From the NCBI RefSeq assembly GCF_015910445.1, contig NZ_CP048882.1, positions 6,817,501 to 6,881,500 on the forward strand: 64,000 nucleotides of DNA, written 5' to 3'. Position 1 is the first letter of the stretch. Every line of letters starts with the position of its first letter. A program made the translations under genes and the position numbers. The notes beneath the pieces were generated by a model. That model ran no database searches, had not been told where the DNA came from, and worked only from the letters and a program-made list of their open reading frames with translations. This document shows positions 1 to 9,587 of the stretch, piece by piece. This DNA is from Streptomyces bathyalis (GTDB lineage Bacteria; Actinomycetota; Actinomycetes; Streptomycetales; Streptomycetaceae).

Positions 1-730
1 CGCCGTAGACATGACCGACGGGCAGAAAAGCCAGAATGGACGGCTGCTGACCCGGTTCACCCATCAGCCGGCCCCAGCCGGCGAGGATCGTGTCGCATTC
101 CGAGGCAAGGTTGCGGTGAGTGATCACGCATCCGCGCGGACGACCGGTGGTGCCCGAGGTGTAGATGACCGCCGCCGTCATCTCCGGTACGACGGCCCAG
201 CGGTGACGGTGCACCTCGTTGTCCTCGACCGGGCGGCCCGCCTCCGTCAGCCACGCCACACAGCCGGCGTCGAGCTGCCAGATGTGCCGCAGCTGCGGCA
301 GCCCGTCGACCACCGAGCCCACGGTCATGGCGTCGGTCTCGTGCTCGACGACGATGGCGCACGCACCCGAGTCGCCGAGGACCCAGCGCAACTGCTCCGG
401 GGAGGACGCCGGATACAGGGGCACGACCTGGGCACCGAGCGACCACAGCGCGAAGCTGAAGAGCGTCCACTCGTGCCGCGTACGGGTCATGAAGGCGACC
501 CGGTCGCCGAAGCCGATGCCTTGCGTCAGCAGGCCCTTGGCGAGCTTCAGCACCGTGGAGGCGAAGGCGGCGGCCGTCATCTCGCGCCACGGGCCTGTGC
601 TGCCGTCAGGACCTTCGCGGCGTGCCAGCTGCGGCAACCCCGGTTCCCGCGCGGCCAGTTCGTAGACGGAGTCGGCCAGCCCGCCTGATCTCAGCGGCTC
701 CACCAGCGACGGAAGGCTGTAGTCACGCAC
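1..730 (-). CDS. AMP-dependent acyl-CoA synthetase/ligase (N-terminal part, runs off the window)
   Basis: Adenylate-forming enzyme that activates a carboxylic acid, probably a medium or long-chain fatty acid, to an acyl-AMP and then an acyl-CoA. The minus strand reads from a GTG at 730 (VRDYSLPSLVEP...) for about 243 codons to the window edge without a stop. The P-loop-like motif of the family, YTSGTTGRPRG followed by CVITH, is seen near residue 190, and the reading ends at the following LPVGHVYG segment. The catalytic C-terminal lid domain lies outside the window. The N-terminus resembles actinobacterial FadD15-type ligases. The start is a guess because no strong Shine-Dalgarno stands in front of it. 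The substrate cannot be told from this fragment. Confidence 0.88.
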   Translation of the reverse strand, partial: MRDYSLPSLVEPLRSGGLADSVYELAAREPGLPQLARREGPDGSTGPWREMTAAAFASTVLKLAKGLLTQGIGFGDRVAFMTRTRHEWTLFSFALWSLGAQVVPLYPASSPEQLRWVLGDSGACAIVVEHETDAMTVGSVVDGLPQLRHIWQLDAGCVAWLTEAGRPVEDNEVHRHRWAVVPEMTAAVIYTSGTTGRPRGCVITHRNLASECDTILAGWGRLMGEPGQQPSILAFLPVGHVYG

Positions 731-977
731 AGCACATCGACCCCACCCCGTCTGCTTGCGTCACGACGTTCAGTGACTGACCGCGAAAATTACCTCGCTG
801 CGCGCCCCGTTGCCTAGGGAAATGAGGATCTTCCCATGCGTGGAATCAGGGGAGGGTATGTGAGGGAATTCGGCCGCTCACCTGCGTAGTGCCTGTTCGG
901 TGGGCGTGCGGCGGTCGGCCACGCACGGCTCCCGACGGCGGGTAACCGCTAGTAACCGAGGCGGCCCGGCTGCGGGT

Positions 978-1184
978 TCAGCGGGTGCCCTTGACGTCGT
1001 CGACGAAGGCGGACCATGCGGCGGCCGTGAACTCCAGCGTCGGCCCGTCGGGGCGCTTGGTGTCCCTGACGGGCGCGAACCCGTGGACGCCGACGGCCAC
1101 TTCGAGGCAGTCGCCGCCTTGCCCGTTGCTGTAACTGCTCTTGCGCCAGGACGAGTTGCTCAGGTCAGCTCTTGCGTCGCGCAT
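978..1184 (-). CDS. DUF397 domain small protein
   Basis: A 68-residue protein with the DUF397 pattern: an N-terminal SSWRKSSYSNGQGGDCLEVA segment, then VRDTKRPDGPTLEF and a terminal AWSAFVDDVK. In actinomycetes such proteins are encoded next to XRE/DUF5753 regulators and behave as their small partners; some pairs affect development and antibiotic production. Here the ATG lies inside the 3' end of the upstream XRE gene in another frame (25 bp overlap), which suggests translational coupling. The molecular activity of DUF397 is not defined. Confidence 0.9.
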   Translation of the reverse strand: MRDARADLSNSSWRKSSYSNGQGGDCLEVAVGVHGFAPVRDTKRPDGPTLEFTAAAWSAFVDDVKGTR

Positions 1185-2071
1185 GCGCCGTACTCCTTTG
1201 CGGCTGAACCGATCACGGTCATCGACTCGTCAGGCGGCAGGGCCTTCGCTTGAAGCAGATCGTAGGCGAGTGCGTACTCCGCCACCTCGTCCGGATCCTC
1301 CAGCAGCTCCCCGGAGTGTGAACTCTCGGTGTAGGCGACATCCTTGCCCTTCTCGAAGCTCAACAGCGTCAACGAGCCGCCCATGACGGGGTGCTCCCCC
1401 TTGTCGAACGGCAGTAGCTGTACGACGACGTGGGGGGTCCGGGCCATGGCCAGCAGGTGACCCAACTGCTCGCGCATGACGCTCAGTCCGCCGACAGGCC
1501 GTCGGATCACAGCCTCGTCCAGCACGCACCACAACAGGGGAGGAGAGTCGCCGCGAAGGAGGCTCTGCCGGTCGAGGCGTGTGGCAACGAGGTCCTCGAC
1601 CTGCTGCTCGGTGTCGCGAGGGCGGCTGATGCGGACCAGTGCACGCGCGTATGCCTCGGTCTGCAGCAGACCCGGGATGGCGTGCGCCACGTACTTGAGC
1701 ATCCTCACGGCCCTTGCCTCGTTCGCCATGAAGGCGCGCGCCCAGTCGGGATACGGCGTCCGCTTGATGTGACCCCAGAGGTCGATCAAGTCCCCGTCCG
1801 CCGCGAGGAGTTCGTCCAGCATCGTGCAGACGTCCCTGGGCGGTGTCTCGTTGCCGAGTTCGAACTGGGCGATGCGACTGTGGGCGACGGGGATCCGGTC
1901 GCCCAGCTCCCGTTGCGTCCACCCGGCGCGGGTGCGGAGCTTGCGGAGCTTCACCCCGTACAGCGCGGCCAGGGACGCGGAGGGGTCGAGTTCCTTCGGT
2001 GCGGGCAATGTTGATCCCCCGTCTGCGCTCCACTGCTCCGTGACGTCACCCGTGGTGAGCGTACCGGTCAC
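1160..2071 (-). CDS. XRE-family helix-turn-helix regulator with DUF5753 domain
   Basis: Transcriptional regulator of 303 residues if read from the GTG at 2071. The helix-turn-helix lies at roughly residues 38-75 (LRKLRTRAGWTQRELGDRIPVAHSRI...) and the rest matches the DUF5753 sensor-like domain, with typical features such as GLLQTEAYARALV and HVVVQLLPF. It forms a small minus-strand unit with the gene at 2096-2293 upstream and the DUF397 gene downstream. The start is uncertain: the GTG at 2071 lacks a ribosome site, while a TTG at 2008 sits behind GGGGGAT. Streptomyces genomes carry many such pairs and the target of this one cannot be inferred. Confidence 0.9.
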   Translation of the reverse strand: MTGTLTTGDVTEQWSADGGSTLPAPKELDPSASLAALYGVKLRKLRTRAGWTQRELGDRIPVAHSRIAQFELGNETPPRDVCTMLDELLAADGDLIDLWGHIKRTPYPDWARAFMANEARAVRMLKYVAHAIPGLLQTEAYARALVRISRPRDTEQQVEDLVATRLDRQSLLRGDSPPLLWCVLDEAVIRRPVGGLSVMREQLGHLLAMARTPHVVVQLLPFDKGEHPVMGGSLTLLSFEKGKDVAYTESSHSGELLEDPDEVAEYALAYDLLQAKALPPDESMTVIGSAAKEYGACATQELT

Positions 2072-2095
2072 ATGAGGGCGTAGCGGGGGAATCGG

Positions 2096-2293
2096 TCAGG
2101 ACTCGTCGTCGGCGACGACGGCCCAACGGCCGACGTCGCGGTAGGCGGAGTCGTAGAGGGTCTCGCCGGTGCCCGGCTTCAGTTCGTAGTGGCGCAGGTT
2201 GCCGCCCCAGAAGCGCAGGATGCGCCCCAGCTCGCTCGCGGCGTTCCCGTCGAACGCCGTGTCACCCATGTCGACTTCGAGAAGGAACTTCAT
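2096..2293 (-). CDS. Small hypothetical protein upstream of the XRE gene
   Basis: A 65-residue soluble protein starting MKFLLEVDMGDTAFDG and ending VVADDES. The start at 2293 is chosen because GGGGAGA lies just upstream. The composition is ordinary with no membrane segment. It ends 25 nt before the XRE reading frame on the same strand, so the three genes may be co-transcribed. Similar short proteins next to XRE/DUF397 genes occur in Streptomyces, but I recognise no domain and assign no function. Confidence 0.6.
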   Translation of the reverse strand: MKFLLEVDMGDTAFDGNAASELGRILRFWGGNLRHYELKPGTGETLYDSAYRDVGRWAVVADDES

Positions 2294-2524
2294 CTCGTCT
2301 CCCCGCCTGATCTGCCCGGCCACCCCGCCTCGGAGTGGGCTTCAATCATCTCATTGAAGTGCCCGTTGAGGGTTTGCCGGACAACGCTGCAGGACGGCGA
2401 GCAGTGGGGTCGCCGGAAGTCTCAACGCCCGGTGACGGCCCGGTGAGCGGTCCGCCACGTGCGCCGACCGGGAAAGGTGCCCGGTTCCGTGCGGTGCCGT
2501 GGCGAGGGCGGAGACGTTGTGAAA

Positions 2525-2571
2525 CATAGATGCAACGAAGGGTTGACCCATAGATACAAGGACCCTAGGTT
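2525..2571 (+). promoter_or_regulatory. Promoter of the glc operon with tandem operator-like repeat
   Basis: A sigma-70-like promoter can be read as TTGACC (2543-2548), a 17-nt spacer, then TAGGTT (2566-2571). Two direct copies of CATAGATRCAA, at 2525 and 2549 (period 24 nt), flank and fill it. The second copy occupies exactly the spacer between -35 and -10, a position where a bound repressor would block RNA polymerase. The obvious candidate regulator is the GntR/FadR-type protein encoded at the far end of the same cluster. The rest of 2294-2658 holds nothing else that I recognise. Confidence 0.5.
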
Positions 2572-2658
2572 CCGTGACGCGGTCCTTGAATACCGGACTT
2601 CGGAATTCGCTGAACTGCCGTTCCGTCGGAGGATCTACGGGTCAGGAGGCACGGTGCC

Positions 2659-4110
2659 ATGATCGACACCGCACTGCGCCGAGAGTTCGAAGCCGCGCTG
2701 GGGGCGGATTCCGTGCTGACGGACCCGCTCCAGCTGCGGACCTACGAGTGTGACGGGCTGACCGGCTTCCGTGAAGTCCCCGCCCTGGTGGTGTTGCCGC
2801 GCAGCACCGAGGAGGTCGCCGCCGCCGTCTCGCTGTGCGCGAAGGCCGGACTGCCGTTTGTCGCGCGGGGTGCAGGCACGGGACTCTCGGGGGGAGCGGT
2901 GCCCGTGGCGCAGGGAGTGGTGATCTCCCTCGCCCGCATGCGTCAGGTGCTGGACTTCGATCCGGACGACCGGCGGATGGTCCTCCAGCCGGGGGTGACC
3001 AACGCCGAGATCTCGCGTGTCGCCGCTCCGCACGGCCTCTACTACGCGCCCGATCCGTCCAGCCAGGTCGTGTGCACCATCGGCGGGAACGTCGCCGAGA
3101 ACTCCGGCGGCGCCCACTGCGTCAAGTACGGCTTCACCGTGCACCATGTGACCGCGCTGCGCGTCGTGCTGCCCGACGGGTCGGTCGCCGAACTCGGCGG
3201 AGACGCGCCGGAGAGCGCCGGACCGGATCTGCGGGGCCTGTTCATCGGCTCCGAGGGCACCCTCGGCATCGCCACGGAGATCACCGTCCGGCTGCTGCGC
3301 ACACCCGAGAGCGTGCGCACCCTGGTCGCGGACTTCCCGACGGTCGAGGCCGCGGGGGAGGCAGTCAGCGGGATCATGGCCTCGGGGATCGTGCCCGCGG
3401 CGGTGGAGATGCTCGACGCCCTCGCCATCGAGGCGTGCGAGGCGGCGGTGAACGCCGGCTACAGCCTCGACGCCACGGCGGCTCTCGTCGTCGAACTCGA
3501 CGGCATGGAGCACGAATGCGACGAGCAGTTCGAGAAAGTCGTCGCGCTCTGCCACGAGAAGGGCACCACCAACGTACGGATCGCCGACACGGCCGAAGAG
3601 CGGGCGCTGATCTGGAAGGGCCGCAAGGCCGCGTTCGCCGCCGTGGGACGCATCAGCCCGGACTATTTCGTGCAGGACGGTGTCGTACCGCGGACCCGAC
3701 TGTCGGAGGCGCTGAGCCGCATCGCCGCGATGTCCGGTGCCGAAGGCCTGCGCGTGGCCAACGTCTTCCACGCGGGGGACGGCAACCTGCATCCCCTCGT
3801 CCTCTTCGACGAGCAGGCGGGCGAGGCGGAGCGTGCCGAGAAGCTGGCCGCCGAAATCGCCGAGATGTGCGTGGAGTTGGGCGGGTCGCTCAGCGGCGAG
3901 CACGGCATCGGCCTGGACAAGGCGTGCTCCATGCCGGAGATGTTCGGCGAGACGGACCTGGCGGTGATGCGGCAGCTGCGTGCCGCCTTCGACCCGGAAG
4001 GCATCGCCAACCCCGGGAAGGTGCTGCCCACTCCGCGGCTGTGCGGAGAGGCTCCCGGCCGCTACCGGCCGCACCCGCTGGAAGCGGCTGGCGTGATCGA
4101 GAGGTTGTGA
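2659..4110 (+). CDS. glcD: FAD-linked glycolate/D-lactate oxidase subunit GlcD
   Basis: Flavoprotein subunit of 483 residues that oxidises a 2-hydroxy acid (glycolate or D-lactate) to the 2-keto acid. An N-terminal FAD-binding PCMH domain contains SSQVVCTIGGNVAENSGG near residues 133-150. A C-terminal FAD-oxidase domain contains HAGDGNLHP near 370 and SGEHGIGLDK near 411. The length is typical for GlcD. It is the first gene of a plus-strand operon with glcE, glcF and a lactate/glycolate permease, which supports the GlcDEF reading over a stand-alone D-lactate dehydrogenase. The ATG is preceded by a purine-rich GGAGG stretch. The exact substrate preference is inferred from context. Confidence 0.9.
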   Translation: MIDTALRREFEAALGADSVLTDPLQLRTYECDGLTGFREVPALVVLPRSTEEVAAAVSLCAKAGLPFVARGAGTGLSGGAVPVAQGVVISLARMRQVLDFDPDDRRMVLQPGVTNAEISRVAAPHGLYYAPDPSSQVVCTIGGNVAENSGGAHCVKYGFTVHHVTALRVVLPDGSVAELGGDAPESAGPDLRGLFIGSEGTLGIATEITVRLLRTPESVRTLVADFPTVEAAGEAVSGIMASGIVPAAVEMLDALAIEACEAAVNAGYSLDATAALVVELDGMEHECDEQFEKVVALCHEKGTTNVRIADTAEERALIWKGRKAAFAAVGRISPDYFVQDGVVPRTRLSEALSRIAAMSGAEGLRVANVFHAGDGNLHPLVLFDEQAGEAERAEKLAAEIAEMCVELGGSLSGEHGIGLDKACSMPEMFGETDLAVMRQLRAAFDPEGIANPGKVLPTPRLCGEAPGRYRPHPLEAAGVIERL

Positions 4111-4116
4111 GAAGAG

Positions 4117-5406
4117 GTGACCGAGGAGTCCCCGGGGACGCTGCGGGAGACCACGCCGCCCACGGACACGTCGACGGACGCGGAATCCGCCCAAGTGCCC
4201 CCGCCCGCGGACGAGTCCGGGACGCGCGCCGGTGAAGGACCCTCCCGCGTACGCCCGTCCGGCCTCGCGGAGGCAGCCGACGCCCTCGCCACCGCGGCAG
4301 GCGAGCGGCGGACGGTGCTGTTCGAGGGTGCGGGCACGGCGCTGAACTGGGGAGCGCCCGTCGCCGGGACCGGTCTCGTACTGGAGACCTCCGGCCTGGA
4401 CCGCCTGATCAGCCACGCCCCCGAGGACTGGACGGTGGGTGTCGAGGCAGGCATGCCCCTCACGCGGCTCCAGGAACTGCTGGCCCCCGCCGGGCAGTGG
4501 CTGCCGGTGGACCCGCCCACCGGCAGCCGGGGAGCGACGCTGGGAGGACTGCTGGCGTGCGGGGACGCCGGGCCGAGGCGCCTGAAGTACGGCGGCCTCG
4601 CGGACCTGGTGATCGGCGCGACGCTCGTGCTCGCGGACGGCACCGTGGCCCGCACCGGCGGCGACGTCATCAAGAACGTCGCCGGATACGACCTGGTGAA
4701 GCTGATTGCCGGCTCGCTCGGTGCCTTCGGCCTCGTCGCCCGGCTCAATCTGCGCGTCCACCCGCTGCCCGCCGCCACCACGACACTCGCCGTCGCGGTG
4801 GACGACGCCGACCGTGCGCTCTCGGCGGCGCGTGCCGTCATGCGCTCGCCGCTGGAGCCCGTCGCAATCGAATGGGACGGGCAGCAGCTGCTCATCCGAT
4901 TCCAGGGGACCGAGGAGAGCGCGGCGGCGCGCGGCCGCCTCGCCCCGGAGGTTCCGGGCCTCGAAGACGCCCGCGTGCTCGACGCCGAGGCCGAACGGGC
5001 CGCCTGGGAGCGGCTGTCGGGCCTCGTACGCGGCGAGGACGGCGAGACCGTACTGCGCGCCGGCACGCATCCCGCACGGCTGCCCGCCCTGACACGGAGA
5101 CTGCGCGAGGTGACCGAGGGCACCGGCGTGGAGGCCGCTGTGGTCAGCGGCGTCGCACAGGGCCTGCACACCGTCGTGCTGCGCGGCGGGGAGGCTTCGG
5201 AACACGCCGCGTGCCTCACCGCGTGGCGCGAGGCGGTGCACGAGGCCGGCGGCTCGGTGACGCTGCGGCGGCGCCGCCACGGTGTGGACGCCGCTGCAGC
5301 CTCGTGGGGGCCCGCGCCGCCGGCGGTTTCCGTACTGCGCTCTCTCAAGCGGCAGTTCGACCCCGACGACAGGTGTGCACCGGGGCGCTTCGCGCCCTGG
5401 TTCTGA
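4117..5406 (+). CDS. glcE: Glycolate oxidase FAD-binding subunit GlcE
   Basis: Second flavin-binding subunit of the GlcDEF complex, 429 residues from a GTG six nucleotides after the glcD stop. The FAD-binding PCMH core begins near residue 55 and contains PPTGSRGATLGG and, near 180, GGDVIKNVAGYDLVKL. It is longer than a classical GlcE (about 350 residues) because the first 45 or so residues are a low-complexity Pro/Thr/Ser/Asp-rich tail. A later start could remove that tail, but no better ribosome site was found. It is co-transcribed with glcD and glcF. Confidence 0.87.
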   Translation: MTEESPGTLRETTPPTDTSTDAESAQVPPPADESGTRAGEGPSRVRPSGLAEAADALATAAGERRTVLFEGAGTALNWGAPVAGTGLVLETSGLDRLISHAPEDWTVGVEAGMPLTRLQELLAPAGQWLPVDPPTGSRGATLGGLLACGDAGPRRLKYGGLADLVIGATLVLADGTVARTGGDVIKNVAGYDLVKLIAGSLGAFGLVARLNLRVHPLPAATTTLAVAVDDADRALSAARAVMRSPLEPVAIEWDGQQLLIRFQGTEESAAARGRLAPEVPGLEDARVLDAEAERAAWERLSGLVRGEDGETVLRAGTHPARLPALTRRLREVTEGTGVEAAVVSGVAQGLHTVVLRGGEASEHAACLTAWREAVHEAGGSVTLRRRRHGVDAAAASWGPAPPAVSVLRSLKRQFDPDDRCAPGRFAPWF

Positions 5407-5495
5407 CCCCGGCCGGGTCCGCCCGGCAACGCGACCACCATCCGTCCCCGACCGTCCCGGTTCTTCTGCCCCGGCACCTCTTCAGGGAGCACCGA

Positions 5496-6866
<1,371 letters not shown>

Positions 6867-6903
6867 TCCGTCCCCCGAGTCCCAACTCGTCACCGGAGGC
6901 ACC

Positions 6904-8652
6904 GTGTTCCAACCCGTACTCGATCCGCTGGGCGGTTCGCTGGGACTGTCGTCGCTAGTCGCCGCCCTCCCACTGGTCGTCTTCTTCGTGCTCCTGGGCG
7001 TGCTGCGCGTCCAGGCATGGCTCTCCGCGGTCGCGGCGCTCGCCACGTCGATCGTCGTCGCGGTCGCCGCGTACGGCATGCCCGTGGGGCAGAGCCTCAA
7101 CTCCGCTGTCCTGGGCGCCCTGTTCGGGCTGTTCCCGATCATGTGGATCGTGGTCAACGCCCTGTGGGTCTACCAGATGACCGTCGATACGGGTCACTTC
7201 GAAGTGCTGCGCCGCTCCTTCGGAAGGCTCTCCGACGACCAGCGCCTCCAGGCCGTCATCGTCGCCTTCTGCTTCGGGGCGCTCCTCGAGGCGCTGGCCG
7301 GTTTCGGGGCCCCCGTCGCGATCAGTTCGGTGATGCTCATCGCTCTGGGCTTCAAGCCGTTCAAGGCGGCTACGGTCGCGCTGGTCGCCAACACCGCTCC
7401 GGTGGCGTTCGGTGCCATGGGCACGCCCGTCATCACGCTCTCCGAACTGACGGGCCTGCCGCTCGAGGACGTCTCCTCCATGGTCGGCCGCCAGACGCCG
7501 CTGCTGGCCGCCGTCGTCCCGGTGCTGCTGGTCTACCTGGTGGACGGCAAGCGCGGTGTGAGGCAGACCTGGTGGCCCGCCCTGGCATGCGGACTCTCCT
7601 TCGCCGTGGCCCAGTTCGTCTGCTCCAACTACATGTCCGTCGAGCTGACGGACGTCGTCGCCGCGCTCGTCTCCGTCGGCGTGCTGGTGCTGGTCATGCG
7701 GATGGCAACAATCCCCTCGCCCGCACCGGAGGAGATCTCCGGCGACGAGCCGGACGGCTCCGCCCCGGCGGGCGGCGACGCGGCAGCGGGTGACGGCAGC
7801 GCGGCGCCGGGCGGTACGGGAGCCGGCAGCGGCGGCGCGGAGCCCGCGACGCAGACCAAGCGCACGGAGACGGTCACGGACCCGGACGGAGAGACGCGGG
7901 ACAGCACCCGCGCGGCGGTCAACGCCTACCTGCCCTACATCGTGATCATCGTCGTCTTCGCGCTGACCAAGTTGCCGGCGGTGAAGACGGTGCTGGAGGA
8001 GAAGGGCACCGCCCTCTTGAACTGGCCCGGCCTGCACGTCGCCGATCCCGTCAGCGGAAAGCCCGCGGCCTCCACGGTCTTCAAGTTCGACTGGCTGCCC
8101 GCGACGGGCACGATGCTGCTCCTCAGCGGCGTGATCACAGCGGTGCTCCTGGCCGTGTCACCCCGTGTCGCCACCCGCGCGTACGGACGCACCCTGCACC
8201 AGCTGCGCTGGGCGATCCTCACGGTGGCCACGGTGCTGGCCCTGGCCTATGTGATGAACCTGTCCGGGCAGACGTCCACGATCGGCAACTTCATCGCGGG
8301 CGCCGGGGCCGCGCTGGCCTTCCTCTCACCGGTGCTGGGCTGGCTCGGAGTCGCGGTCACGGGCTCCGACACCTCCGCCAACGCCCTGTTCGGCATCCTC
8401 CAGGTGACGGCCGCCAAGAACTCCGGCTACGCCCCGGAGCTTCTCGCCGCGGCCAACAGCTCCGGCGGTGTCCTCGGCAAGATGCTCTCCCCTCAGAACC
8501 TGGCCATCGCCGCCGCGGCCACCGGCCTGGGCGGACGGGAGCCGGAACTGCTGAGGAAGGTCGTCGGCTGGAGCCTGGTGCTGCTTCTGCTGATGTGCGT
8601 CCTGGTCTTCCTTCAGTCCACATCCGTGCTCGGCTGGATGCTCCTGTCCTGA
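6904..8652 (+). CDS. L-lactate/glycolate permease (LctP family)
   Basis: Polytopic membrane transporter of 582 residues, LldP/GlcA type, that would import lactate or glycolate by proton symport and feed the GlcDEF enzyme encoded just upstream. Many hydrophobic helices and the family segments FGALLEALAGFGAPVAISS, NTAPVAFGAMGTP and GVAVTGSDTSANALFG are present. Residues about 265-338 form a long Gly/Ala/Ser/Asp-rich hydrophilic loop, which makes the protein somewhat longer than usual. Translation starts at a GTG behind GGAGG, 37 nt after glcF. The 3' end overlaps the convergent GntR gene by 40 bp. Confidence 0.93.
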   Translation: MFQPVLDPLGGSLGLSSLVAALPLVVFFVLLGVLRVQAWLSAVAALATSIVVAVAAYGMPVGQSLNSAVLGALFGLFPIMWIVVNALWVYQMTVDTGHFEVLRRSFGRLSDDQRLQAVIVAFCFGALLEALAGFGAPVAISSVMLIALGFKPFKAATVALVANTAPVAFGAMGTPVITLSELTGLPLEDVSSMVGRQTPLLAAVVPVLLVYLVDGKRGVRQTWWPALACGLSFAVAQFVCSNYMSVELTDVVAALVSVGVLVLVMRMATIPSPAPEEISGDEPDGSAPAGGDAAAGDGSAAPGGTGAGSGGAEPATQTKRTETVTDPDGETRDSTRAAVNAYLPYIVIIVVFALTKLPAVKTVLEEKGTALLNWPGLHVADPVSGKPAASTVFKFDWLPATGTMLLLSGVITAVLLAVSPRVATRAYGRTLHQLRWAILTVATVLALAYVMNLSGQTSTIGNFIAGAGAALAFLSPVLGWLGVAVTGSDTSANALFGILQVTAAKNSGYAPELLAAANSSGGVLGKMLSPQNLAIAAAATGLGGREPELLRKVVGWSLVLLLLMCVLVFLQSTSVLGWMLLS

Positions 8653-9296
8653 AACCCGAGGACCGCTGCGCGGGTGCCACGCAGGTGCCCGCGCAGCGCG
8701 TCCCGGTAGGCCGCGAGGTCGCCCTTCTCGAGCAGCGCGACGAGTTCGACGTGCTCGTGGTTCGTGGCGCGCAGCCGGTCGCTGTCGTTGAAGACCGCGT
8801 ACAGGCCCATGCGCTGCTGGCGGTCACGCAGCCCCGCGTACAGGTCCAGCAGGATCGGGTTGTCGGCGGCCTGGACGATCAGCTGGTGGAAGACCTGGTC
8901 GGCGGCGACGAACGCCTTGCCGTCCCCGGCCTCCCGCAGCTTCCTCTGCTCCTGGAGCTGGTCACGGAGCTCCTCCACGAGCCGCCCCAGCACCGCCGGT
9001 CCGAGCGAGGAGACCTTCTCGGCGGCGAAGGACTCGATGAGCTCCCTCGTCTCCAGTACCGTCTCCACCTCCTTCGCGGAGACCGGCACCACCACCGCGC
9101 CGCGCTTGGGGTAGAGCCGCAGAAGGCCCTCCGACTCCAGCCGCAGGAATGCCTCACGCACGGGCGTACGGCTGATGCCGAGCGCGGCGGCGACCGTGCC
9201 CTCGCTGATCAGGTCGCCCCCGGCGAGGATGCCGTCGAGTATCTGTTCCTTCGCGTACTGGTACGCGCGCTGGGACGTGGGGAGAGCCTTACCCAC
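8613..9296 (-). CDS. GntR-family (FadR/FCD) transcriptional regulator
   Basis: Regulator of 227 residues with an N-terminal winged helix of GntR type (residues about 10-75, EGTVAAALGISRTPVREAFLRLESEGLL) and a C-terminal all-helical FCD ligand domain. FCD regulators commonly sense small carboxylates; LldR and GlcC control lactate and glycolate genes. Its convergent, 3'-overlapping position behind the permease makes it the likely regulator of the glc operon, probably acting through the tandem repeat at 2525-2565. A dyad upstream of its own start (9326-9342) may serve autoregulation. The ligand is inferred from context only. Confidence 0.9.
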   Translation of the reverse strand: MGKALPTSQRAYQYAKEQILDGILAGGDLISEGTVAAALGISRTPVREAFLRLESEGLLRLYPKRGAVVVPVSAKEVETVLETRELIESFAAEKVSSLGPAVLGRLVEELRDQLQEQRKLREAGDGKAFVAADQVFHQLIVQAADNPILLDLYAGLRDRQQRMGLYAVFNDSDRLRATNHEHVELVALLEKGDLAAYRDALRGHLRGTRAAVLGFQDRSIQPSTDVD

Positions 9297-9325
9297 CTGC
9301 CGCCCCCCAACATGGATGGATTCAT

Positions 9326-9342
9326 GTGTCCAAGCGGGACAC
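9326..9342. promoter_or_regulatory. Perfect dyad upstream of the GntR gene
   Basis: GTGTCC (9326-9331) and GGACAC (9337-9342) form a perfect inverted repeat with a 5-nt spacer, 30 nt upstream of the GntR start. Dimeric regulators bind such sites. It does not match the CATAGATRCAA repeats at the glc promoter well, so the same protein may not bind both. Confidence 0.35.
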
Positions 9343-9490
9343 TAGATGTGCCCACAGCAGGCGTGCAACCGCCCGGGAAGGCCGCTGCGGGCCTGTGACC
9401 TCCGCGCCGGAGGGGTGGTTCGCCGCCCGCGGTCGAGGTCGGCGATGATGGAGGAGGAGCCACAGCCCGGACACCGTCCCTCCGGCACTC

Positions 9491-9549
9491 ACTCCCCACC
9501 CCCACCCGGTCACCGCTGGGTGGGTCCCCCCGGTTCCGCAGGGGGGAGT
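9491..9549 (+). promoter_or_regulatory. Leader with two hairpins before guaB1
   Basis: Two adjacent stem-loops precede the gene. CACCC pairs with GGGTG on either side of GGTCACCGCT, and TCCCCCC (9525-9531) pairs with GGGGGGA (9541-9547) around a 9-nt loop. ACTCCCC at 9491-9497 could instead pair with GGGGAGT at 9543-9549, so the two structures are mutually exclusive. That is the layout of an attenuator, but there is no U-run and no recognised aptamer. Confidence 0.3.
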
Positions 9550-9587
9550 GCCCCCGCATGAGCGACAACGCAGGTGAGAGAGCCGGT

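Noticed and set aside
952..963. TAACCG direct repeat near the DUF397 gene considered as an operator
   Set aside because: It lies downstream of the minus-strand genes, is very short, and has no promoter next to it.
2635..5280. An 881-codon open frame on the minus strand, antisense to glcD and glcE
   Set aside because: It is the usual antisense shadow of high-GC coding DNA: composition is Arg/Gly/Ala/His-rich, no domain is present, and the plus-strand frames are clear FAD enzymes.
4497..5495. In-frame extension of GlcF back into glcE
   Set aside because: It overlaps the recognised glcE frame and reads as low-complexity Arg-rich sequence; the ATG at 5496 has a ribosome site and matches the family start.
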